In this document: one piece after another, positions 1 to 11,500 of the stretch
Layout: each line of letters opens with the position of its first letter
How positions within the stretch are numbered: position 1 is the stretch's first letter
Source: CAVUBL01 sp963739795
Lineage (GTDB): Bacteria > Acidobacteriota > Thermoanaerobaculia > Multivoradales > DATKCC01
Length of the DNA: 64,000 bases
Reading direction: 5' to 3'
Assembly: GCA_963739795.1 (NCBI GenBank)
Contig: CAVUBL010000016.1
Span: forward strand, 1 to 64,000
The notes under the pieces: generated by a model
Databases searched by the model: none
What the model saw: only the letters and a program-made list of their open reading frames with translations
What the model was told of the DNA's origin: nothing
Made by a program: the position numbers and the translations under genes

Positions 1-2
1 GC

Positions 3-3000
3 TGCGGCCGGGCCTGGTCAGGTCAGGAGGTGCGGATCGTCGATCCGAAGCGTCGCGCGGAGGTGCCCCCGGAGAGGATCGGCGAGATCTGGGTCTCCGG
101 GCCCAGCGTCGCCCCGGGGTACTGGGGCCGACCGGAGGCCGGCACCGAAGCCTTCCGGGCCCGGCTCGAGGGAAACGGGCGAGACTGGCTGCGCACGGGG
201 GATCTGGGCTTCGTGCTCGACGGCGAGGTCTTCGTGGCCGGACGGCTCAAGGACGTGATCATTCTCCGCGGTCGCAACCTGTACCCGCAGGACCTGGAGG
301 CGGCGGCCGAGGCGAGCCACCCGGCGCTCGTGGGCGGCGGGTCGGCGGCGTTCTCGGTGCCGGGCCCAGAGGGCGAGGAGGCGCTCGTCCTGGTGGCGGA
401 GGTCGAGCGCCGGGCCGACCTGGAGCCGGCCGAGGTCTTCCAGGCCATGCGCCGGGTCCTTTCGGAGGAGCTTGAGGTCCGGCTCGACGACGCCGTGCTG
501 ATCCGAGCCGGGACCCTGCCCCGCACCACGAGCGGCAAGGTGCGGCGGCGAGGCTGCCGCGACGCATACCTGAAGGAGCCGTCGGGACTCCGCGTCCTGG
601 CTTCCATGCGGGCCTGCATGAAGGACGCCGAGGCGCGAGGTGTGGGGGTCGCCGATCCCCTGGCGGCGGAGCTGCGACTCCGGCTCGCTGCTCGGGTCGG
701 CGTCCGGCCGGAGTCGATCGACGAGACGACGAGCCTCGCGGCGCTGGGCCTGGACTCGCTCCGCAGCCTCGAGGTGAGCCATGAGGTCGAGCGCCGCTAC
801 GGGGCGACCGTCGCCGCCGGTGAGCTACTCGAGGGCATCACGCTCACCGAGCTGGCGGAGCGCGTGCGCGAAGCCCGGCGGAGGGGGGGGCGGCCGAGCG
901 AGCCGGCCGCCGGGCGGCCGGGCCCCCAGCCTTTGAGTGCCGGGCAGCGGGCGCTCTGGCTGCTCGACGAGGTCGCCGGGCACGCCGCGGTCAACGTCCT
1001 CACCGCCGCGTACCGAAGCGCCTTGCGGCCGGATCCGGAGGCCCTGCGCGCCGCCCTGGGGGCGCTGATCGAGCGCCACCCGGCACTGAGGCTCTCGGTC
1101 CGCGCCCGCGACGCCGGAGCGCCGAAGCAGTCCGTCGCCGCCGCCGTCGAGCCGGACTTCGCCGTCGTCGACCTTCCACCGGGTGACGCCGCCCTGAGGG
1201 AGCGCCTCCTCGCCGACGGCGAAGCGCCCTTCGACCTGGCGAGGGCGCCCCTCTTCCGGGTCCGTCTCTACCGGCTCGCCGGCGGCGGCTGCGCTCTCCT
1301 TTTCGCGGCGCATCACCTGATCTGCGACCTTTGGTCGGCGGTCGTCCTGTTCGAGGAGCTGGACCTCCTGTACGGCGCCCGGCCCGGCGGGTCGGGGGCG
1401 GTGTTGCCCGAGCCCACCCTTTCCTTCCCCGAATGGGCGGCGCGGCGCCGGGAGGAACTCGCGGGGAGCGAAGGCGCGCGGCTGCGGGCCTTCTGGGGAG
1501 AGGCGCTGGCGGGGGCGCCGCCGGCCCTGGACCTGCCCACCGACCGCCCGAGGCCGGTGACTCCGCGCTTCCGCGGGGCCCGGGTCCACCGCTGCGTCGG
1601 GGCGGCGACGGAGGCGGCGACGGCCGCGCTGGCAGCCGCCGAAGGCACCACGGTCTTCACCGTGCTGCTCACGGTCTTCGGCATGGTCCTGGCGCGCTAC
1701 AGTGGTCACCGGCAGGTGGTGGTCGGCTCGCCCACCCACGGACGCGAGGGCGCCGAGCTCTCCGGAACGGTCGGCTACCTGGTGAACCCTCTCCCGGTGT
1801 GCCTCGACCTCTCCGGCAACCCACCGGTCTCGGACCTGATCCGCCGCACCCGCGAGAGCGTGCTCGGCGTGCTGGCGCACCAGGCAATGCCGCTCCTCCA
1901 CCTGGCGGAGGGCGGGCTCGGCTTGCGCCGTCGAGGGCGGTCCTCGCCCCTCTTCCAGGCCTTCTTCGCCTTCGAACGCGCCCAGGTCCCGGGGCGTGAG
2001 GCCCTGGTGGCCGCCGCGCTTCAGGAGGACAGCGCCCCCATGCGCCTGTTCGGCGCCGAGTACCGGAGCGTCGGCTTGGAGCGCCGCGGTGCCCAGCTCG
2101 AGCTCATGCTCCTAGCTGGGGAGATCGAGGGAAGCCTGCGCCTGACGTGCGAGTACGACCGCGACCTCTTCGACGAGGCCACCGTCGAGCGCTTCATGGA
2201 TCACTTCGCCAACGTCCTCCGGGCGGTGGCGAGGTACCCGCGCACGCCGTTCGATCGGGTCTCGATGCTGTCGGAGGCGGAGCGGCGCAATGTGCTCCGG
2301 GGGTGGAGCGGGCGCGGCGACCTGGCGGTCCCCGTCGACACCCTGGACCGGCTCTTCGAGCATCAGGCCCGGCGCCACGCGAGGAGGACCGCGGTGGTGT
2401 GTGGCCTCGACGAGATGACCTACGGCGAGCTCGACCGGCGGTCGGCGTCGCTGGCGCGCCGGCTTCGCGAAGCGGGAATCGGACCCGATGTCCCCGTCGC
2501 TTTCGGCTGCCGACGTTCCCCGGACCTGGTGGTCGGAGTCCTGGGTGTCGTGCGGGCAGGGAGTGGATACGTGCCCCTGGACCCGGCGCAGCCCCTCGAC
2601 CGTCGCCGCTACATCCTGGGGGACGCGGCCCGGAGTCTGGGCTGCCGGGTCCTGCTGCTCGACGCGCCCGAGGCCGAGCCCGAGTTGGTGGAGCACGCCG
2701 CGGGGCTCGGGATCGAGGTGCTGGACCTGGCGAAAGCCGCCGCGGGAGATAGCGGCGACCTCGCAGCCGCGGCCTTGGTGCCGGACAACCTGGCGTACGT
2801 GATCTACACCTCCGGCTCGACCGGCCGGCCCAAGGGGGTGATGGTCACCCACGGCAACGTCGTGCGCCTTCTGAGTCGCCGCCCGCGGGACTTCGCCTTC
2901 GGGCCGGAGGACGTCTGGACCCTCTTTCACTCCTTTGGCTTCGACTTCTCGGTGTGGGAGATGTGGGGGGCGTTGCTTTTCGGTGGCCGACTCGTCGTCG

Positions 3001-5555
3001 TGCCGTTCCGGGTCAGCCGGTCGCCGGAGGAGCTCTACGACCTGCTGTGTCACGAGGAGGTGACGGTCCTCAACCAGACCCCGTCCGCCTTCCGCCAGCT
3101 CGCGGCGGTGGACGAGGTCCGCCGGGAGCGGCTCAGCCTGCGCTGGGTGATCTTCGGCGGCGAGGCCCTCGACCGGGCGGAGCTCGAGACCTGGATCGAG
3201 CGCCACGGCATCGAGCGGCCCCGGCTGGTCAATATGTACGGAATCACAGAAACCACCGTCCACGTCACCTTCGGCCCGCTGGGTACTGCGGAGGACGGGG
3301 AGCGACCAGGGAGCCCGATCGGCCGTCCCCTTCCGGATCTCTCGACCTATGTGCTGGGTCCCGCCATGGAGCCCATGCCGGTCGGCGCGCCCGGAGAGAT
3401 CCTGGTGGGCGGGTGCGGCCTGGCGCGGGGCTATGCGGGAAGGCCGCGGCTGACCGCCGCGCGCTTCGTGCCCGATCCTTTCTCCGGGCGAGCCGGCGGA
3501 AGGCTCTACCGCTCGGGCGACCTGGCCCGCTGGCGGCCGCGAGGCGAGCTGGACTACCTCGGGCGCATCGACAACCAGGTGAAGATCCGCGGCTTCCGGA
3601 TCGAGATCGGGGAGGTCGAGACCGTCTTGAGCCGGCATCCCGAGGTCACAGGGTGCACCGTCGTGCTGTGCGGCGAAGGGGACGAGCGTCACCTGGTTGC
3701 CTATGTCCTGGCGTGCCGAGGCTCCACGGCCGGTAGGACCGAGTGGCGGGCCCACCTCGCCGCGAGCCTGCCCGAGTACATGGTGCCGGCGGCCTTCGTG
3801 ACGGTCGAGGCGCTCCCCCTGACGCCCAACGGCAAGGTCGATCGCAAGGCGCTGGCGGAGATCGCGACGGTGCAGGCGGCCGAGGACCCGGCCGGTCGGC
3901 CACCGAGGAGCCCCACGGAGCTGCGGCTGGCCGAGATCTGGCGGCAGGTGCTCGGCGTCCGACCGGGCGCCGCGGCCGACGACTTCTTCGAGCTGGGCGG
4001 CCATTCGTTGCTCAACGTCCGGATGGTTTCCCGAGTCCGGGAGGAGCTTGGGCTCGAGCTCCCCCTCTCGGCAGTGTTCCAGCACTCCACCCTGGAGAGC
4101 CTGGCCGGCCGGATCGATGCCGCCCGGGGCCTGGACGAGGGACCGGTGGTTGACGACGCGATCGAGCCGGCGCCGCCCGGGGCGACTCCGGAGCTCTCGT
4201 TCGCCCAGGAGGCCCTCTGGCTCGAGCACGAGCTCGCGCCGGGCTCCTCGCTGTTCAACGTTCCGCTCCCCCTCGAGGTCACGGGCGGCCTGCCCGAGGT
4301 CGACCTGCTCCAGCGCAGCCTGGACGGCATCGTCGAGCGCCACGAGGTGCTGCGCACGGCGGTCGCCGCCCGGCGTGGGCGGCCGAACCTCACGGTCCGG
4401 CGCAAGGCCGAGGTGCCTCTGAAGGTGGTCGACCTGCGGTCCCTGCCGGCGCGGCGGCGCGAGAGCACCCTGAACCGGGCCCTTTCGGTGGAGGGTCTCC
4501 GGCCGTTTCGGCTCGCCGAGCCACCGCTCCTGCGTGCGGCGCTGTTTGTCGTCTCGGACGAGCGGTCGGTCCTCCTGCTCACGTCGCACCACTTCGTCGT
4601 CGATCACTGGTCGCTCGGCCTGCTCGTCGACGAGCTCGTGAGGCGCTACGAGGCCTCGGGCGTGGGCGGCGGGGATCCCTTCCCCGCGCTGCCTTTCCAG
4701 TACGCGGACTACGCCCGCTGGGAGAGACGGCGCCAGGGCTCTCCCGGGCTCGAGGCGCAGCGGCGGTACTGGCTCGGCAGGCTCCATGGACTGGAGGAGG
4801 CCCTCGACCTCCCCACCGACAGGTCGAGGCCGGCGATTCGCTCCTTTCGCGGTGCGCTCCTCCACGAGCGCGTCGTACCGGACGGATCGGCGCGGCTCCG
4901 CGAGCTCGCCCGCCGCCACGACGCCACCCTGTTCATGGTCCTGCTGGCCGCGTTCAAGGTGCTCCTCTACCGCTGGACGGGCGAGACGGACCTGGCGGTG
5001 GGGACCGACGTGGCGATCCGGCACCGCCGCGAGATCGAGCCCCTGATCGGCCTGTTCGTCAACCAGGTGGTGCTGCGCACCGACCTCGCGGGCGAGCCCG
5101 AGTTCGTAGAGCTGCTGGCGCGGGTCCGCGAGACCGCCCTCGAGGCCTTCGAACGTCCCGACGTCCCCTTCCGACAGCTCGTCGAGCGGCTGCGGCCACG
5201 GCGGAGCCGGTCCGTGGCGCCGCTCTTCCAGGTCCTGTTCGACGTCCACAACGCACCGCTGCCGCCCCTTCGTCTCGGTCAGATGACTCTGCGCCCGATC
5301 CCCCTGCCGCGCCGCCCGGCGAAGTTCGATCTCTCGCTGTTCGTCGGCGAGGAGCCGGACGGCTCGCTGCGCACCACGCTCGAGTACGCCACCGACCTGT
5401 TCAACCCCTCGACCGCTCGGCGATTCCTGGCGCAGTTCCACGACCTCCTCGACAGCGTGGTGAAGGAGCCGCGCGCCGGCATCTCCGTCCTCCCGGTCGG
5501 CGGTGGAGAGCTGGAAGAGCGGCTGGCCGGCTCGTTCAACTCGGACCTGGGGTGA
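3..5555 (+). CDS. NRPS subunit 1 (5'-truncated): FAAL(C-term)-ACP-C-A(Thr)-T-C
   Basis: The reading frame is open to the left edge, so the N-terminus is missing; the GTG at 30 is only an internal codon. Numbering from that codon, residues 1-187 are the C-terminal part of a fatty acyl-AMP ligase (GEIWVSGPSVAPGYW, RTGDLGF, GRLKDVIILRGRNLYPQD). An ACP follows (GLDSLRSLE, Ser near 242), then a condensation domain (HHLICDLWS near 427), an adenylation domain (TSGSTGRPKG near 926), a T domain (ELGGHSLLNV near 1324) and a second condensation domain (HHFVVDHWS near 1520). I read the A-domain pocket as D-F-W-N-I-G-M-V-H-K, the classical threonine code. The family role is to activate a fatty acid, load it on the ACP and N-acylate the first amino acid. 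The protein ends in a C domain while the next begins with another, so two C domains meet at the junction. Stop TGA overlaps the next GTG (GTGA). Confidence 0.9.
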   Translation, partial: CGRAWSGQEVRIVDPKRRAEVPPERIGEIWVSGPSVAPGYWGRPEAGTEAFRARLEGNGRDWLRTGDLGFVLDGEVFVAGRLKDVIILRGRNLYPQDLEAAAEASHPALVGGGSAAFSVPGPEGEEALVLVAEVERRADLEPAEVFQAMRRVLSEELEVRLDDAVLIRAGTLPRTTSGKVRRRGCRDAYLKEPSGLRVLASMRACMKDAEARGVGVADPLAAELRLRLAARVGVRPESIDETTSLAALGLDSLRSLEVSHEVERRYGATVAAGELLEGITLTELAERVREARRRGGRPSEPAAGRPGPQPLSAGQRALWLLDEVAGHAAVNVLTAAYRSALRPDPEALRAALGALIERHPALRLSVRARDAGAPKQSVAAAVEPDFAVVDLPPGDAALRERLLADGEAPFDLARAPLFRVRLYRLAGGGCALLFAAHHLICDLWSAVVLFEELDLLYGARPGGSGAVLPEPTLSFPEWAARRREELAGSEGARLRAFWGEALAGAPPALDLPTDRPRPVTPRFRGARVHRCVGAATEAATAALAAAEGTTVFTVLLTVFGMVLARYSGHRQVVVGSPTHGREGAELSGTVGYLVNPLPVCLDLSGNPPVSDLIRRTRESVLGVLAHQAMPLLHLAEGGLGLRRRGRSSPLFQAFFAFERAQVPGREALVAAALQEDSAPMRLFGAEYRSVGLERRGAQLELMLLAGEIEGSLRLTCEYDRDLFDEATVERFMDHFANVLRAVARYPRTPFDRVSMLSEAERRNVLRGWSGRGDLAVPVDTLDRLFEHQARRHARRTAVVCGLDEMTYGELDRRSASLARRLREAGIGPDVPVAFGCRRSPDLVVGVLGVVRAGSGYVPLDPAQPLDRRRYILGDAARSLGCRVLLLDAPEAEPELVEHAAGLGIEVLDLAKAAAGDSGDLAAAALVPDNLAYVIYTSGSTGRPKGVMVTHGNVVRLLSRRPRDFAFGPEDVWTLFHSFGFDFSVWEMWGALLFGGRLVVVPFRVSRSPEELYDLLCHEEVTVLNQTPSAFRQLAAVDEVRRERLSLRWVIFGGEALDRAELETWIERHGIERPRLVNMYGITETTVHVTFGPLGTAEDGERPGSPIGRPLPDLSTYVLGPAMEPMPVGAPGEILVGGCGLARGYAGRPRLTAARFVPDPFSGRAGGRLYRSGDLARWRPRGELDYLGRIDNQVKIRGFRIEIGEVETVLSRHPEVTGCTVVLCGEGDERHLVAYVLACRGSTAGRTEWRAHLAASLPEYMVPAAFVTVEALPLTPNGKVDRKALAEIATVQAAEDPAGRPPRSPTELRLAEIWRQVLGVRPGAAADDFFELGGHSLLNVRMVSRVREELGLELPLSAVFQHSTLESLAGRIDAARGLDEGPVVDDAIEPAPPGATPELSFAQEALWLEHELAPGSSLFNVPLPLEVTGGLPEVDLLQRSLDGIVERHEVLRTAVAARRGRPNLTVRRKAEVPLKVVDLRSLPARRRESTLNRALSVEGLRPFRLAEPPLLRAALFVVSDERSVLLLTSHHFVVDHWSLGLLVDELVRRYEASGVGGGDPFPALPFQYADYARWERRRQGSPGLEAQRRYWLGRLHGLEEALDLPTDRSRPAIRSFRGALLHERVVPDGSARLRELARRHDATLFMVLLAAFKVLLYRWTGETDLAVGTDVAIRHRREIEPLIGLFVNQVVLRTDLAGEPEFVELLARVRETALEAFERPDVPFRQLVERLRPRRSRSVAPLFQVLFDVHNAPLPPLRLGQMTLRPIPLPRRPAKFDLSLFVGEEPDGSLRTTLEYATDLFNPSTARRFLAQFHDLLDSVVKEPRAGISVLPVGGGELEERLAGSFNSDLG

Positions 5556-8500
5556 GCGCGCATCCGTCGAGCGAGGGAACGGCGAAGCGGCGAAGACCCA
5601 TGGCCCAAGCGATTGCCAGTCCGAGAGCCAGCCGTCGCGAGAAGCGGCTTCTGCTCCGCAGGCTGCTGGAGCAGCGGCGGCTCGCGGCGCGGAGCTATCC
5701 ACTCTCGTTCGCCCAGGAGCGGCTCTGGTTCCTCGACCAGCTCAATCCCGGGAGCACCGGCTACACCATCCAGCGCGTTCTCCGCTTCGACGGCGAGCTC
5801 GATCTCGAGCCCGCCGAGCTGGCTCGGGCGCTGCGTCGGGTCCTGGAGCGCCACGAGGTCCTTCGCTCGATCTTCTCGGTGCGCGACGGGGCGCCGGCCC
5901 AGCGGGTCCTCCCGATGCGGGAGGTCGTGGTGGCGCTGCCCTACTTCGACCTCTCCGCCCTCTCCGCGGAGGAACAGGGGCGGGAGATCCGGCGCCTCAC
6001 GTTGCGACTCGAAGGTCTGCCGTTCGACCTGGGCGCGGGCCCGCTCCTGCGCTGCTCCCTGGTGCGGCTGGAGCACGGCCGGGCGGCGATCGTGCTCTCC
6101 CTGCATCACGTCGTCGCCGACGACCACTCGGTGAAGCTGATCCTGGACGAGCTGGGCGAGCTTTACCGCGCCGCCGTGGGGGGGAGGAACCGCGGCTACC
6201 GCGCGTCGGGGTCCAGTACGGGCAGTTCGCCGCAGAGCAGCGGAGGCGGTTGACGGACGAGGCCCTGGAGCGCGAGCTGGCCGGCTGGCGAGACCGGCTG
6301 ACGGACCTCCCGGTGGTCGAGGTGCCGACCGACCGGCCCCGTCCCGCCGTCTGGGACGAGCGAGGAGATCGCTACGCCTGCGCACTCTCCAAAGAGCTCA
6401 CCCGAGACGTCCGCCGGCGCTGCCGGGAGCTCGCGACCACGCCCTTCGTCTTCTTTCTTGCGACCTACTACACGGTTCTTCTCCGGACCACCGGACAGGC
6501 CGACCTGGCGGTGGGCACACCGCTGTCCGGCCGCGACGGTGGCGAGCTCGAGCGGGCCGTGGGGCCGTTCATCGAGAACCTGGCGCTCCGCGTGCGGTTC
6601 GGACCGCGGCCGACCTTCCGCGACGTCCTGGAGGAGACCCGCGAGACCGTGGGCCACGCCTTCTCCCACCGTAACGTCCCCTTCGAGCGCCTGGTCGAGG
6701 AGCTCAGGCCCGCGCGCGACCCGAGCCGCCATCCGGTGTTCCAGCTTATGTTCGTGCTGCTGCGCGAGCTGGAGATGTCGTCGCTGGGCGTCGAGCCGCT
6801 GCAGGTCGGCCAGTCGAAGGTCAAGTTCGACCTGACGCTGCTTATGATCGAGGAGCGGGAGCTCTTCCTCCCCGTGTTTGAGTACTGTCGCGCGCTGTTC
6901 GACGAGACGACGGTTCGCCGCCTCGCCGGTCGGTTGACCGAGGCCGTGGCGCGGGTGGTGGAGGACCCCGACCTGCGGGTGGAGGATCTATCGCTTCTGT
7001 CGAAGGGTGAGCGCCAGCAGGTCCGTTGGGAGTGGTCGGGTGCGGGGCGTCGCGGAGCGTTTGGGGAGTCGGTGCCGGTTCGGGTGGTGGCGTTGTCGCG
7101 GGAGCGTCCGGAGTCGGTGGCGGTGGTGGGAGCGGAGGACGAGGCGCTGTCGTACGGGGAGCTGGTGGCCCGGGCGTGGGGGGTGGCGGAAGGCCTGGGG
7201 CGTCTGGGGGTGGAGCGGGGGAGCCGTGTGGGGGTGTGCGTGGAGCGGGGCGTGGAGCTGGCGGTGGCGCAGCTCGGGGTGTGGCTTGCCGGGGGGAGCT
7301 ACGTTTCGCTCGACCCGGAGAGCCCGTTGGCGCGTCGGCGCTCGGCGCTTTCGGACAGCGGAGCGGTGGGAGTGGTGGTGGGGAGCGGGGGGATGGGGAC
7401 CGGTCTCGGGGCCCCCTGCCTGAGCCTGGCGTCGGTCGAGGGTTGTCGGGGGTGGGTGGCCTCGCCGGCGGTGGAGTCCTCGGAGGGGGCGTACGTGATC
7501 TACACGTCGGGGTCGACGGGCCGACCGAAGGGGGTGGAGGTGAGCCACGGTGGCCTTTCGAGCCTGGTGTCGTGGCACCTGGATGCGTTCGGGGTGGAGG
7601 CGGGCACGCGGGTGACGCAGGTGGCGAGCCCGGGGTTCGACGCCTCGGTGTGGGAGCTGTGGCCGGCGCTGTCGGTGGGGGCGGAGGTGGCGGTGGTGGG
7701 GGCGGAGGAGCGGCTGGACGCGTCGGCTCTGGGACGGTGGCTGGCGTGTCGGAGGGTGGAGGTGAGCTTCGTGCCGACGCCGCTGGTCGAGGAGGCGCTG
7801 CGGGTAGGTTGGCCCGAGCCGGGGTCGCTGCGCTACGTGCTGACGGGCGGGGAGCGGCTGCGGGGAGCGCCGGCGGGGGAGCTGGGCTTTGCCCTGGTCA
7901 ACGACTACGGTCCGACCGAGGCGACGGTGGTGACGACCTCGGGTCGGGTGTCTGTGGGTGCGAGCCGTCCGCCGATCGGCCGACCGATCCGCAACGCGGT
8001 GGTGCGGGTGCTGGGGCCCTGGGGAGGGGAGAGCGCGGCGGGGGTTCCGGGGGAGCTGGCGATCGGGGGCGCGGGCCTGGCGCGGGGGTACGTGGGCCGG
8101 CCCGGGAGGACGGCGGAGCGCTTCGTGCCGGACCCTTACGGGGCTCCGGGAGTGCGGCTCTACCGCAGCGGGGACCGGGTGCGCTGGCGCCGGGACGGGG
8201 AGCTGGAGTTTCTCGGGCGCCTGGACGAGCAGGTCAAGCTGCGTGGGTTCCGCATCGAGCCGGGAGAGGTCGAGTCGGCCCTGGCGGCGCTGCCGCAGGT
8301 GGCCGGAGCCGCGGTGACGCTGCGCGAGGACCTCGAGGGGGGCCCGGCGCTGGTGGCCTACCTGGTGGGCCGCGAGCGGCCGGACCCGGAGCTGCGCCAG
8401 GCCCTGGCCCAACGGCTGCCCGCCTACATGGTGCCCGGCGCCTTCGTTTGGCTCGCCGAGCTACCCCTGGGACCCACCGGCAAGCTCGACCGACGAGCAC

Positions 8501-11500
8501 TGCCCGCGCCGCCTCCGGCATCGGGGCGGGGAGGGGACCGGAGGCTGAGCGTCGAGGAGGATCTGCTGGCGGCCCAGTGGGGTGAGCTTCTGGGCGTTGA
8601 GCGGGTGGGGGCCGAGGACGACTTCTTCGCCCTGGGGGGGCACTCGTTGTTGGCGACCCGTCTGGTGTCGCGGGTGCGGGAGGTCTTCGGGGTGGAGCTG
8701 GCGGTGATGGAGGTTTTCCGGGCGCCGCGTCTCGCGGCGCTGTCGCGGCGTATCGCAGCGCACCTCCGGGAGGCGGGGGCGCCGGCGGCGCCCCCGCTCG
8801 AGGCGCGTGGAGCGAGGCGGGCGCCGCTGTCGTTCGCCCAGCAGCGCCTGTGGTTCCTGGACCGCCTGGAGCCGGGCGGCTCGGCGTACAACGTGCCGTC
8901 GGCGGTGCGCCTCACGGGGGAGCTGGGGGTGGCGGAGCTGGCCGAGTCGCTGCGCCGGGTGGTGGCTCGCCACGAGGTGCTGCGCACCACGTACCGGACG
9001 GCGGAGGGGGCGCCGGAGCAGGTGATCGGCCCGGCGCCGCGGTGGGCGAGGCTGCCGGTGGTGGACTTGTCGGGGCTGGCGGCGGGGCGTCGCAGAGGTG
9101 AGCTCGAGCGGGCGGTGGCGCTGGAGGCCCGGCGGCCGTTCGACCTGTCGCGGGACCGGATGCTGCGGGCGGTGCTGGTGCGCGCGTCGGCCCGGGAGCA
9201 CGTGGTGGTGGTGACGCTGCACCACGTCGCGAGCGACGGCTGGTCGATGGAAGTGCTGCTGCGGGAGGTTGCGGAGGGCTATGCGGCGCAGAGGGCGGGG
9301 CGGCCGGCGGAGCTGCCGGAGCTGGCGGTGCAGTATGCCGACTATGCCCGCTGGCAGCGGGAGTGGTTGTCGGGGCCGGTGCTGGAGTTGGAGGTGGCGC
9401 ACTGGCGGGATCGCCTGCGGGGGGCGCCGCCGGTGCTGGAGGTGCCGGCGGATCGTCCGCGCGCCGCGGGAGAGCGGCGGGCGGGTGCGGTGGGGGTGCG
9501 TCTGGGCCGGGAGGCGACGGAGGCGGTGCGGCGGGTGAGCCGGGAGCTGGGCGCGACGCTCTTCATGACCCTGTTGTCGGCGTTCCAGGTGCTCCTGTGG
9601 CGCGGGTCGGGGCAGCGGGACCTGGTGGTGGGCACGCCGGTGGCGGGGCGCACGTGGCGAGAGGTGGAGCCGCTGATCGGGTTCTTCGTCAACACGCTGG
9701 CGCTGCGGGGGACGGTGGCGCGGGGGGCGCGCTTCGCCGAGGTGGTGGCGGGGTGCCGGGAGGTGGTGCTGGAGGCCTTGAGCCACCAGGAGGTGCCGTT
9801 CGAGCGCCTGGTGGAGGAGCTGGTGCCGGAGCGCAGCCTGGAGCACATGCCGCTCGTCCAGGTGATGTTCTCCCTGCAGGCGGCCATGGCCGGGGAGTGG
9901 GAGGCCGGCGGGGTGCGCATGGCGCCTCTGGAGGTGAGCCCGAGCGAGGCGAAGCTGGAGCTGACGCTGTCGCTGGAGGAGATCGGCGGCGAGGTGCGCG
10001 GGGCCCTGCAGTACGAGGCGTCGCGGTTCGACCGGACCACGGTGCGGCGGCTGGCGGATCAGTGGCGGCGGCTGGTCGAGGCGGCGTCGGAGCGTCCCGA
10101 GACGCGGGTGGAGGATCTATCGCTTCTGTCGAAGGGTGAGCGCCAGCAGGTCCGTTGGGAGTGGTCGGGTGCGGGGCGTCGCGGAGCGTTTGGGGAGTCG
10201 GTGCCGGTTCGGGTGGTGGCGTTGTCGCGGGAGCGTCCGGAGTCGGTGGCGGTGGTGGGAGCGGAGGACGAGGCGCTGTCGTACGGGGAGCTGGTGGCCC
10301 GGGCGTGGGGGGTGGCGGAAGGCCTGGGGCGTCTGGGGGTGGAGCGGGGGAGCCGTGTGGGGGTGTGCGTGGAGCGGGGCGTGGAGCTGGCGGTGGCGCA
10401 GCTCGGGGTGTGGCTTGCCGGGGGGAGCTACGTTTCGCTCGACCCGGAGAGCCCGTTGGCGCGTCGGCGCTCGGCGCTTTCGGACAGCGGAGCGGTGGGA
10501 GTGGTGGTGGGGAGCGGGGGGATGGGGACCGGTCTCGGGGCCCCCTGCCTGAGCCTGGCGTCGGTCGAGGGTTGTCGGGGGTGGGTGGCCTCGCCGGCGG
10601 TGGAGTCCTCGGAGGGGGCGTACGTGATCTACACGTCGGGGTCGACGGGCCGACCGAAGGGGGTGGAGGTGAGCCACGGTGGCCTTTCGAGCCTGGTGTC
10701 GTGGCACCTGGATGCGTTCGGGGTGGAGGCGGGCACGCGGGTGACGCAGGTGGCGAGCCCGGGGTTCGACGCCTCGGTGTGGGAGCTGTGGCCGGCGCTG
10801 TCGGCGGGGGCGGAGGTGGCGGTGGTGGGGGCGGAGGAGCGGCTGGACGCGTCGGCTCTGGGACGGTGGCTGGCGTGTCGGAGGGTGGAGGTGAGCTTCG
10901 TGCCGACGCCGCTGGTCGAGGAGGCGCTGCGGGTAGGTTGGCCCGAGCCGGGGTCGCTGCGCTACGTGCTGACGGGCGGGGAGCGGCTGCGGGGAGCGCC
11001 GGCGGGGGAGCTGGGCTTTGCCCTGGTCAACGACTACGGTCCGACCGAGGCGACGGTGGTGACGACCTCGGGTCGGGTGTCTGTGGGTGCGAGCCGTCCG
11101 CCGATCGGCCGACCGATCCGCAACGCGGTGGTGCGGGTGCTGGGGCCCTGGGGAGGGGAGAGCGCGGCGGGGGTTCCGGGGGAGCTGGCGATCGGGGGCG
11201 CGGGCCTGGCGCGGGGGTACGTGGGCCGGCCCGGGAGGACGGCGGAGCGCTTCGTGCCGGACCCTTACGGGGCTCCGGGAGTGCGGCTCTACCGCAGCGG
11301 GGACCGGGTGCGCTGGCGCCGGGACGGGGAGCTGGAGTTTCTCGGGCGCCTGGACGAGCAGGTCAAGCTGCGTGGGTTCCGCATCGAGCCGGGAGAGGTC
11401 GAGTCGGCCCTGGCGGCGCTGCCGCAGGTGGCCGGAGCCGCGGTGACGCTGCGCGAGGACCTCGAGGGGGGCCCGGCGCTGGTGGCCTACCTGGTGGGCC

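Noticed and set aside
4180..5500. C-terminal C domain of NRPS subunit 1 as an epimerisation domain
   Set aside because: I saw the LSFAQEALWLEHE-type condensation start and VGTDVAIRHRREIEPLIGLFVN block of condensation domains rather than epimerisation-specific motifs, so it is kept as a C (possibly modAA) domain.
2112..5702. A 1196-codon minus-strand frame opposite NRPS subunit 1
   Set aside because: No recognisable domain and composition typical of a shadow of the intact NRPS frame.
7026..8585. Gly-rich plus-strand frame repeated at 10155 and 13284
   Set aside because: It is the alternative frame of the repeated A domain; its repetition simply follows the DNA repeat.
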